64,000 nucleotides of DNA from Verrucomicrobiaceae bacterium (lineage in GTDB: Bacteria; Verrucomicrobiota; Verrucomicrobiia; Verrucomicrobiales; Verrucomicrobiaceae): positions 338,305 to 402,304 of the forward strand of contig JADJPW010000009.1 in NCBI GenBank assembly GCA_016713035.1, read 5' to 3'. The position numbers were made by a program, and so were the translations under genes. Below, in pieces: positions 57,562 through 64,000 of this stretch; within the stretch, counting starts at the first letter, position 1; the number at the start of each line of letters is the position of its first letter. The notes under the pieces were generated by a model. It saw only the letters and a program-made list of their open reading frames with translations. It made no database searches and was not told the origin of the DNA.

Positions 57562-58176
57562 CTACGGCACAGCATCCCACCACTGCATGAGCATCTGCCG
57601 GGCACGGTAGAGGCGGCCCTCGATGCCACGGGCCGTGCAGTTTAGCACCTGAGCGCACTCGACATGACTGAGGCCCTCCAGCGTCGTGAGGATCAGCACG
57701 GCGCGGAGATGATCTGGCAGTGCCGCCATGCCGCGCTCCAGCTTTTGCAGCTCGCTTTGCCATTCTGCATTGGTGTCTGGCGCAGGCTGTGGGCAGGGCG
57801 GCGTCTGCACCACCTCATCCAGCGCCACTGTGTGCTCCCTCTGGCGAGTGGCGCGGGTCTTGGCGCGGTCACGGCAGAGATTCAGTGCGATCTGATATAG
57901 CCACGTCGAAAACCGCGCCCGGCACTCAAACTCCGGCAGCGCCTGCCATGCACGCACGAAGGCATCTTGGCAGACCTCCCGCGCATCCTCCGTGCAGCAC
58001 AGCCAGCGGCAGCAGAAGGTATAAAGACGCTCCTCATGTCGATGCACCAGCCACTCAAATGCGGCCATATCGCCGGCCTGCGCGGCATGGATTTTCAGCA
58101 GCTCGGCGCTTTCTTGTGCCGCTGCGTGCTCACCGAGTGCGATCGGCAGGTCAAGGCTCGCGGGCAAGGCTGTCAT
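57562..58176 (-). CDS. ECF-type RNA polymerase sigma factor, CnrH-like
   Basis: 204 residues. Region 2 has FEWLVHRHEERLYTFCCRWL and AREVCQDAFVRAWQALPEFE, then RFSTWLYQIALNLCRDRAKT. Region 4 has LPDHLRAVLILTTLEGLSHV and the HTH VLNCTARGIEGRLYRARQML. It directs RNA polymerase to stress- or metal-responsive promoters when released by its anti-sigma factor. The gene overlaps the end of the sensor gene by 26 bp and precedes the TonB receptor. The order (small membrane protein, sensor, sigma) is that of cnrYXH. Probably autoregulated, but no ECF promoter could be defined by eye in 58891-59056. Confidence 0.92.
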   Translation of the reverse strand: MTALPASLDLPIALGEHAAAQESAELLKIHAAQAGDMAAFEWLVHRHEERLYTFCCRWLCCTEDAREVCQDAFVRAWQALPEFECRARFSTWLYQIALNLCRDRAKTRATRQREHTVALDEVVQTPPCPQPAPDTNAEWQSELQKLERGMAALPDHLRAVLILTTLEGLSHVECAQVLNCTARGIEGRLYRARQMLMQWWDAVP

Positions 58177-58612
58177 GGGTCCATTCGAGGAGTTTTTTCG
58201 CCTGCGCAGGTCGCAGGTAGCGCTTCATGGCAAAGAAATGGTCCAGCGTCTGCCTTTGCAGCTCGCCCTGGCTTTGATTCAGCCTCTCTAGAGCAGCCTT
58301 GAGCCGCGCATCATCCAGCGTGGCCGCGTCCAGAGCTGTGGCGACGTCCTGACCAGCACTGCGGATGTCCGCTTGCAGGCGAGTGCGCTCTTTTTCAAAC
58401 GCTGCCTCATAGGGCTCCATGGCTGTGTGTTGCTCAGGCGTGAGATCCAGGTGCTCATGCATCCACGCGTGTAAATCCGGCTCCGCGTGATCATGGGCGT
58501 GGCTCTCGCCATGGCGATGCAGTGCCCAGTCCGTGACAAACCATGCCGTGCCACCTGCCAGCACAGCAGAGCACAAAGCGGAGAGCAGCAGCCATTTCAC
58601 GCGCCCATTCAT
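58151..58612 (-). CDS. Periplasmic metal sensor, CnrX-like
   Basis: 153 residues from ATG 58610-58612, with one N-terminal membrane anchor (VKWLLLSALCSAVLAGGTAW) and a His-rich linker (HRHGESHAHDHAEPDLHAW). The periplasmic helical hairpin carries His48, His52, Glu69, His125 and Met129. These correspond in identity and in spacing (4, 17, 56, 4) to the Ni/Co ligands of Cupriavidus CnrX (H42, H46, E63, H119, M123, from memory). ELQRQTLDHFFAMK holds the last two. CnrX-type sensors release an ECF sigma from a one-helix anti-sigma on binding nickel or cobalt. The start overlaps the preceding gene's stop (ATGA). Confidence 0.85.
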   Translation of the reverse strand: MNGRVKWLLLSALCSAVLAGGTAWFVTDWALHRHGESHAHDHAEPDLHAWMHEHLDLTPEQHTAMEPYEAAFEKERTRLQADIRSAGQDVATALDAATLDDARLKAALERLNQSQGELQRQTLDHFFAMKRYLRPAQAKKLLEWTHDSLAREP

Positions 58613-58890
58613 TTGGCCAGGCCCTCGCGAAAAAGTTTCATCACAGGTGGCGTGGTATGCGTCGTGTCCTGAGCAGCCAGCAGGTAGCCTACGGCACAGG
58701 CCGTGACGACACCTGCTACCACTGCGGCGATGATCAGCCCGCGCACCCATGAGCGCCAGCGCTGTGCACGCCCCTCATCCCTGCGCACACGCTCCATGAT
58801 GCCTCCTTGTAGCTCCCCTGGCACATGGGCCATTCCCGCCCCCGCAGTGGCAGCACGTTTCAGCATGCGATTGAGATCATGGTCATTCAT
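58609..58890 (-). CDS. Small one-helix membrane protein, probable CnrY-like anti-sigma factor
   Basis: 93 residues: a charged cytoplasmic N-terminus (MNDHDLNRMLKRAATAGAGM ... MERVRRDEGRAQ), one membrane helix (LIIAAVVAGVVTACAVGYLL) and a short periplasmic tail. Length (CnrY is about 95) and position directly before the sensor and sigma genes match CnrY, which binds CnrH on the cytoplasmic side. Sequence similarity to CnrY is not demonstrable by eye. Coupled to the sensor by ATGA. First gene of the operon; the divergent start of the HPCPLC protein is 166 bp away. Confidence 0.65.
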   Translation of the reverse strand: MNDHDLNRMLKRAATAGAGMAHVPGELQGGIMERVRRDEGRAQRWRSWVRGLIIAAVVAGVVTACAVGYLLAAQDTTHTTPPVMKLFREGLAK

Positions 58891-59056
58891 GGTGTGCGGC
58901 TTTATGAAGGAAGATCAGCCTTTGGTGAAGCACTAATTGATCATCAGTCGCTCATCTTTCCTGCGCAAAGGCCATGCTAGACAATTTGATGAAGTTCGTC
59001 TATGGCCCGGCAAAATGTCGCCAACCACCAGTCCTCAGCCCCATCGGAGCTGCTTC

Positions 59057-59428
59057 ATGCAGCGAGTGGTGGTGCTGTTGCTGTGTCTCTCGCTCGGCAT
59101 GCACTGGGGAGTGCTCCAGGGCATCGCGTGGACGGGGATGTTGGTGTCGAATCTCACTGGTGGCAGCGTGATGGAGGCGGTGGAGAAGACTTTCGATGGA
59201 GAGCATCCGTGTCCGCTGTGCCTTGCGGTCAAAGAAGGCCGCGAAAAGGAGAAAAAGGACGATTCCATGCCTACCGGCTCCAAAGTGGCCAAAAAGCTCG
59301 ATGCGGTGTTGGTGGGTCATTTCGTGATTTTTGCGCCAGAGGGCGTGAAAGTGGCCTACGCGGCCTTTTTGACGAAAAACGTCGTTCATTTCGAGGAAAT
59401 CACCGGACCGCCGCCGCGATGGGTTTGA
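59057..59428 (+). CDS. Small secreted protein with HPCPLC motif, unknown function
   Basis: 123 residues from ATG 59057 (MQRVVVLLLCLSLGMHWGVL, a strong signal peptide). The mature part contains GEHPCPLCLAVKEGREKEKK, a C-x-x-C pair after a His that could bind a metal, and then a basic linker and beta-rich tail. It resembles in outline small DUF2946-type periplasmic proteins, but I am not certain. It is divergent from the CnrYXH-like operon and precedes the second TonB receptor. A metal-handling role is inferred only from this context. Confidence 0.55.
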   Translation: MQRVVVLLLCLSLGMHWGVLQGIAWTGMLVSNLTGGSVMEAVEKTFDGEHPCPLCLAVKEGREKEKKDDSMPTGSKVAKKLDAVLVGHFVIFAPEGVKVAYAAFLTKNVVHFEEITGPPPRWV

Positions 59429-59472
59429 GCTAAAGCGCCATCTTTGAAGGATCACACCGCAGAGATGGGATA

Positions 59473-59530
59473 ACCGCAGAGGAAGCCGATCTGAGATGCC
59501 ATATCTCGGCGGTCTTCCAAGCTCTGCGGT
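59473..59530 (+). repeat. 58-nt hairpin ending in ACCGCAGAG / CTCTGCGGT
   Basis: A 9-bp perfect outer stem (ACCGCAGAG 59473-59481 with CTCTGCGGT 59522-59530) and further paired blocks inside (GAAG with CTTC, CCG with CGG). A direct copy of ACCGCAGAG is also present just upstream. It lies in the leader between the HPCPLC gene and the second TonB receptor and could be a terminator, attenuator or dispersed repeat. Confidence 0.6.
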
Positions 59531-59615
59531 CATCCAAAATGCAGACATCAAGCGTGTCTGCCTCACTCAACCCGCGCCTGCGCCATCGCTGCGCACGCCA
59601 AACACCATCGTTTTT

Positions 59616-61655
59616 ATGAAATCCTCTATCTTCTATTCTCTATCTTCTATCCTCCTCCTCACCTCGGCACACGCACAGCAACCTAGCAGACAACTCCCCG
59701 AAACCGTCATCACCGCTCAAAAATCACCTTCCATCACCGTGCCTTCGATCACGGAAAAGAAGGAGCAAATCGCCAAAACCGTCGCTGGTGGGGCCAATGT
59801 GGTCGATGCGGAGCAATACAAGACGGGCCGTGCAGCGACGCTGAAGGATGCGCTCGATTATTCTCCTGGGGTGCTCATTCAGAGCCGCTTCGGCTCGGAG
59901 GAGGCGCGTATCTCCATCCGTGGTAGTGGCATCCAGCGCACCTTTCATGGCCGCGGGCTGTGGCTGATGCAGGATGGCATGCCGCTGAATCTCGCCGACG
60001 GCGGATTCGACATGCAGGCCATCGATCCGATGGCGGCGCAGTACATTGAGGTCTTTCGCGGTGCGAATGCACTGCAATATGGCGGCACCACGCTCGGTGG
60101 GGCGGTGAATTTCGTCTCGCACACGGGGCATGATGTACCCGCACTCCAGACACGCTTTGAAGCCGGCAGTTTCAATACGCTGCGGGCGCAGATCAGCGGT
60201 GGATTCGTCCAGGGTGACACGGATGGCTACGCAGGCCTCACCGCAGCGCACACCGATGGCTTCCGTGATTGGAGCGAGCAGGAGAGCCTGCGCTTCTTTG
60301 CCAATGTGGGCACGAAGATCAGCTCGAACCTGGAAAACCGCTTTTACCTCACCTGGGTGGACAGCAAGTCGCAACTGCCCGGTGGTCTGACGAAGGCGGA
60401 GTTCGAACTCAATCCGCAACTCGCTGCGCCAGCAAACATCATCGGCCGCCAGCGCCGCGACTACCAGCTCCTGCGCCTCGCGAACAAGCTCACCTACAGC
60501 GATGGGGACAATACGTTGACGTTTTCCGCCTTCTGGAGCTGGAAGGATCTGGATCACCCGATCTTCCAAGTCATCGACCAGCTCAGCAATGATGTGGGCT
60601 TTGATCTGCGCTACGATCGCCGTGGCACGCTGTTTGGACGGCGCAACGATCTCACCATCGGCCTCGGCTACATGTATGGAAACGTGCAGGACAATCGCTA
60701 CGCCAATCTCGGCGGCCAGCGCGGTGCCATCGCCGCGCAGAACGAGCTCCAGTCCGCCAACTTCAATGTGTACTTCCAGGATCAACTGCATCTCAGCGAC
60801 ACGCTCTCACTCATCGCAGGTGCCTCCGTGATCTACGCCAATCCCGACCTCAATGAGCAGACGCTCACCGGTCCGAATAACAATGACCGGCAGGAATACT
60901 GGGGCTTCAGCCCAAAGCTGGGCCTGCTGTGGGACATCACACCGCAGGCGCAGGTTTACTTCAATGCTAGCCGCAGCTTTGAGCCGCCGTCCTTTGGTGA
61001 ACTCGTCGCTGTGACGCCCGGATCGGTCGGTTTGGCCGCACTGAAGCCGCAGACAGCCACCACGCTGGAGCTCGGCACACGCGGCGAGACAGATCGCCTC
61101 GCCTGGGACTTCAGCTACTACTACGCGTGGATCGACGACGAGTACCTCACCCTGGGTGCTCCTGGCAATGCGACACTCACCACCAATGCCGGTCGCACCA
61201 TTCATCAGGGTGTCGAGTTCGCTCTGAATGCAAAGCTCACGGACCACCTCACGCTGCGGCAGAACTTCCTGTGGAATGACTTCCGCTTTGCCCGCGATGC
61301 TGCCTGGGGTGACCGCATGCTGCCCGGCGTGCCACCTTTCTACTACCGCGCAGAGTTGCTCTATGAGCACCCCAGCGGCTTCTACGCCGGGCCGAACTTC
61401 GAGTGGTCACCGCACCGCTATGCGGCGGATCTCGCACGCACCACCTTCGCCGATCCGTATGCGCTGCTCGGTTTCAAGATCGGCTACCGCACGAAAAAAG
61501 GCCCCAGCTTCTTCGCCGAGGTGCGGAACATCTTTGACGAAAACTACAGCCCCACTACTGGCGTGGTCCAAAACGCCACCATCCCTGCCCAGAGCCGCGT
61601 TTTCCTCCCAGGTGACGGACGCAGCTTTTACGCTGGTGTGGAGTGGAAGTGGTGA
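59616..61655 (+). CDS. TonB-dependent outer-membrane receptor, second in the metal locus
   Basis: 679 residues from ATG 59616 (MKSSIFYSLSSILLLTSAHA, signal peptide); the frame extends 40 codons upstream but over a non-coding hairpin. TonB box-like QLPETVITAQKS, plug motifs ATLKDALDYSPGVLIQSRFG, ISIRGSGIQRTFHGRGLWLM, QDGMPLNLADGGFDMQAID and EVFRGANALQYGGTTLGGAV are clear. The barrel ends RSFYAGVEWKW. The plug differs from the receptor at 55467-57512, so the two are not a recent duplication. Ligand unknown; position beside a CnrYXH-like operon suggests a metal chelate or metal-regulated substrate. The signal peptide is encoded by a 14-base direct repeat. Confidence 0.88.
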   Translation: MKSSIFYSLSSILLLTSAHAQQPSRQLPETVITAQKSPSITVPSITEKKEQIAKTVAGGANVVDAEQYKTGRAATLKDALDYSPGVLIQSRFGSEEARISIRGSGIQRTFHGRGLWLMQDGMPLNLADGGFDMQAIDPMAAQYIEVFRGANALQYGGTTLGGAVNFVSHTGHDVPALQTRFEAGSFNTLRAQISGGFVQGDTDGYAGLTAAHTDGFRDWSEQESLRFFANVGTKISSNLENRFYLTWVDSKSQLPGGLTKAEFELNPQLAAPANIIGRQRRDYQLLRLANKLTYSDGDNTLTFSAFWSWKDLDHPIFQVIDQLSNDVGFDLRYDRRGTLFGRRNDLTIGLGYMYGNVQDNRYANLGGQRGAIAAQNELQSANFNVYFQDQLHLSDTLSLIAGASVIYANPDLNEQTLTGPNNNDRQEYWGFSPKLGLLWDITPQAQVYFNASRSFEPPSFGELVAVTPGSVGLAALKPQTATTLELGTRGETDRLAWDFSYYYAWIDDEYLTLGAPGNATLTTNAGRTIHQGVEFALNAKLTDHLTLRQNFLWNDFRFARDAAWGDRMLPGVPPFYYRAELLYEHPSGFYAGPNFEWSPHRYAADLARTTFADPYALLGFKIGYRTKKGPSFFAEVRNIFDENYSPTTGVVQNATIPAQSRVFLPGDGRSFYAGVEWKW

Positions 61656-61724
61656 TCCCAGTCGGGATGGGGGGCCAAAGGCACTCGAAACACTCGCGGC
61701 GCAGTGCCCGTTTCACTGCGCCGC

Positions 61725-62356
61725 ATGAAACACCTCGCCTTTGCCCTCCTTCTCCTGCTCACCCTCTCCGCCCGTGCTCAGCATCCCGCTGCGGATGAGG
61801 CGGGCTTTGTCCCGCTCTTCAATGGCAAAGACCTCACGGGATGGAAAACCACTGGGAACTGGCTCGTCGAGCCGGATGGCAGCGTCTCACTCCATCCACG
61901 CGAAGGCGAAAAGGCTGGCAGCGCTACGATGCCTACATCGCCACGGAGAAGCAGTATGCCGACTTCGTGCTCGATCTGGAATTCAAAATCAATGCCAAGG
62001 GCAACAGCGGCGTCTTCATGCGAGTCGGTGATTTGAAGGATCACGTCAAAAGCGGCTTCGAGGTGCAGATCCTCGATACCCACGGCCTAGCGAAGCCCGG
62101 TCATCACGACTGCGGCGGCATCGTCCATGGCACCAGCCCCTCGAAGAACATGGTCAAGCCCGCTGGCGAGTGGAATCGCTACACCATCACCGTGCGTGGC
62201 CGCAGCGTGAAGGTCGTGTTCAATGGCGAGCAAGTCATCGACACCACCCTCGAAGCCATGAAGATGGCAGATCGGCCCAATGCAGGCCACATCAGCTTCC
62301 AAGACGAAGCGCTGCGTGTGTGGTACCGCAATGTGCGAATCAAGGAACTGAAGTGA
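61725..62356 (+). pseudogene. DUF1080 (3-keto-disaccharide hydrolase-like) protein, one frameshift
   Basis: From ATG 61725 the first frame has a signal peptide (MKHLAFALLLLLTLSARAQ) and the DUF1080 start GFVPLFNGKDLTGWKTTGNW. At about 61909-61917 it leaves phase. The second frame continues WQRYDAYIATEKQYADFVLD, FKINAKGNSGVFMRVGDLKD, FEVQILDTHGLAKPGHHDCG, NRYTITVRGRSVKVVFNGEQ and ends in VWYRNVRIKELK. Adding one base restores 210 residues, a normal size. DUF1080 is a jelly-roll domain found in enzymes acting on 3-keto-sugars and common in PVC bacteria. Confidence 0.88.
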
Positions 62357-62407
62357 GCCATTTGCCCATGGGTGAAAGCGCCGCCATCTCCGCCGCGTAG
62401 CGTCTGC

Positions 62408-63810
62408 ATGCTCCGCTCCATCGCCCTTCTCCTCCTCGCGGCCTGCTCCTCGCTCCACGCCGCTGATCCTGTCCCACTTTTCATCGAAGGCTACGCTGGT
62501 CAGCGCAGCGTCGCTCAGGGCGAAGAGATCCCCATCCACGTCAGTACCACGGCGGCGAAGTTTGAGATCGAAGTCACGCGACTCGGTGCGAAACGCGAGG
62601 TCATGTGGAAAAAGGCCGATGTGCCCGGTGCCGCGCATCCCGTGCCGGAGGATGCCAGCGCGAATGGCTGCCGCTGGCCGGAGAGCGTGCGCGTGCCCGT
62701 CGGTGCGGATTGGAAAAGCGGCTACTACGAGGTCGCACTGCGTGCCGCCGATGCTGGTGGCAAATGGACGCATCGCGGCGCACGCACCGCCAGCAGCAGC
62801 GCGTGGTTCATCGTGCGCCAGGCGCGGCCCGGCAGCACCTCGAAGATCCTTTTGCAGCTCTGCTCGAACACCTACAACGCCTACAACAACTGGGGCGGCT
62901 TCTCCGTGTATGCCTACAACAGCCTCTCGAAGAACCAGGGCAGTCGCGTGAGCTTTGAGCGGCCCGGCCCGTCGCAATTCGCCCGCTGGGAGCTGCCCTT
63001 CGTCGTGTGGGCGGAGCAAAACGGCTACCCGCTCGAATTTGCCGCCAATGACGACCTCGAATTCCGCCCCGACATGCTCGCCAGCTACAAACTCGTCCTC
63101 AGCGTCGGCCACGACGAGTATTGGACACACCGATGCGCGACAACCTGGAGGCCTGGATCGCCAAAGGTGGCAACGTGGCCTTCTTCAGCGGCAACACCTG
63201 CTGCTGGCAGGTGCGCAGCGAGGCCGAGGGCCGCGCCTTCACCTGCTTCAAGCAAAACTACCACCTCGATCCCGTCTTCCAGACCCGCGACTTCAAGACG
63301 CTCAGCACCGCATGGAGCCATCACCTGCTCCAGCGCACGGAAAACCAACTCACCGGCGTCGGCTTTCTCTGGGGCGGCTACATGCGCAGCCACGGCCAGT
63401 TCATGGACGGCGACGCCTCCTTCATCGTCCATCGACCTGATCACTGGATCTACGAAGGCACCGGCCTGAAGCGCGGCGACCGCTTTGGCGCGAAGGACAC
63501 CATCGTCGGCTACGAATGCGATGGCTGCGAGCTCGAGTGGCGCGATGGCCTGCCCTTCGCCACACACCAAGACGGCACGCCCAAGACCTTCGAAGTCCTC
63601 GGCACCTGCCCCGTCCGCTGGCACCCCGACGACGTCGAGTGGTATGAGAAATGGGAGATCGGCCGCACCGGCGCCGCCTGCCTCGGCCTCTACACGAACA
63701 CCGGCACCGTCTTCACCGCCGCCACCACCGACTGGTCGCATGGCCTGCAAGGCAATGACGCGCATGTCGTGCGCATCACCAAGAATGTGCTGGAGCGGCT
63801 GGGGAGGTGA
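62408..63810 (+). pseudogene. N,N-dimethylformamidase large-subunit-like protein, one frameshift
   Basis: From ATG 62408 (MLRSIALLLLAACSSLHAAD, signal peptide) the first frame has FIEGYAGQRSVAQGEEIPIH, KILLQLCSNTYNAYNNWGGF and SYKLVLSVGHDEYWT. It leaves phase at about 63122-63131. The second frame continues PMRDNLEAWIAKGGNVAFFS, GNTCCWQVRSEAEGRAF, GVGFLWGGYMRSHGQF and WSHGLQGNDAHVVRITKNVL. Adding one base gives 467 residues. This matches the N,N-dimethylformamidase beta-subunit-like C-terminal domain family; secreted members in Verrucomicrobia are of unknown substrate. It follows the DUF1080 gene by about 50 bp and may be co-transcribed. Confidence 0.8.
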
Positions 63811-63841
63811 GTTGATACTGCAGCGAGCCGTATTCAGGTTT

Positions 63842-64000
63842 ATGAAGCTACTCAAATATCTCCTCTTTATCTTTGTAGGTCTTTCGCCTCTCGCGGCCGC
63901 CGAGCAAGTGTACTGGGCTGAAGAAGGGGAAGATGCGACAAGTACCCACTACTACTTTTTCTTTTCGGATGGCGATTCCATTCAGCGTGTCCGCTGGGTA
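63842..64000 (+). CDS. Start of a secreted protein (partial)
   Basis: From ATG 63842 the frame is open to the window edge: 53 codons. MKLLKYLLFIFVGLSPLAAA is a signal peptide; the following EQVYWAEEGEDATSTHYYFF is not recognisable. Function unknown. Confidence 0.55.
   Translation, partial: MKLLKYLLFIFVGLSPLAAAEQVYWAEEGEDATSTHYYFFFSDGDSIQRVRWV

Noticed and set aside
59496..59615. Upstream extension of the second TonB receptor
   Set aside because: It covers a hairpin and a non-conserved stretch; the signal peptide begins at 59616.
59724..60791. Minus-strand open frame of about 355 codons
   Set aside because: Shadow of the second TonB receptor.

Overview
The window looks like a chromosomal segment of a GC-rich Verrucomicrobiota bacterium, probably near Prosthecobacter/Verrucomicrobium. 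This is inference from content, not a database match. The indicators are a fused dehydrogenase/HEAT/cytochrome c protein of the planctomycete-verrucomicrobial type, a DUF1501 protein, a DUF1080 sugar hydrolase, several SGNH and sialate-esterase-like secreted hydrolases, a giant FN3-cyclophilin secreted protein, two REP-associated tyrosine transposases (RAYTs) and two TonB receptors. No rRNA, tRNA or CRISPR array was recognised.

Layout. 1-3199: DUF1501 tail, chorismate synthase, a phosphodiester glycosidase and a stack of toxin-antitoxin genes. 3247-12098: minus-strand block with a YyaL-type thioredoxin-domain protein, formate-THF ligase, the FN3-cyclophilin protein, an M23 peptidase and a lipoprotein. 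12208-15533: apt-glnD pair. 15539-19086: a Tat-exported protein with an in-frame stop, a Nudix hydrolase and an MFS transporter. 19198-27273: a visibly less GC-rich stretch bounded by the two RAYT genes and holding an SGNH hydrolase, a frameshifted prenyl synthase, a sialate-esterase-like gene, a lipid kinase and bioA. 27274-33137: ilvE, an orphan ABC ATPase, a phosphoenolpyruvate-hydrolase-family protein divergent from an AraC regulator, and an FAD oxidoreductase with SLH-like repeats. 33158-39944: a very large membrane protein, an HMA-domain protein, a GYD protein, and two coupled radical SAM genes related to alternative heme synthesis. 39942-41664: a long palindromic element abutting a decayed IS4-family element. 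41718-52092: secreted hydrolases, a probable dead archaemetzincin, the dehydrogenase/cytochrome protein, ilvD, moaE and an rfaE2-purN fusion. 52202-55420: mutL, an iscA-like gene and a membrane protein. 55467-61655: the metal locus described next. 61725-64000: catabolic secreted enzymes.

The most interesting system is at 55467-61655. A minus-strand operon encodes a short one-helix protein (CnrY-like), a periplasmic metal sensor whose five putative ligands match CnrX in identity and spacing, an ECF sigma factor (CnrH-like) and a TonB-dependent receptor. A divergent arm encodes a small secreted HPCPLC protein and a second TonB receptor. This suggests a Cnr-type nickel/cobalt sensing module wired to outer-membrane receptors instead of an RND efflux pump.

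A second theme is gene breakage. Outside the IS, eight otherwise well-conserved genes are interrupted by a single nonsense codon or one-base indels, several in short homopolymer runs. In each case restoring one base (or codon) gives a full-length family member. This could be sequencing/assembly error in a low-coverage or metagenomic contig, or real recent decay; it affects how every broken gene here should be read.
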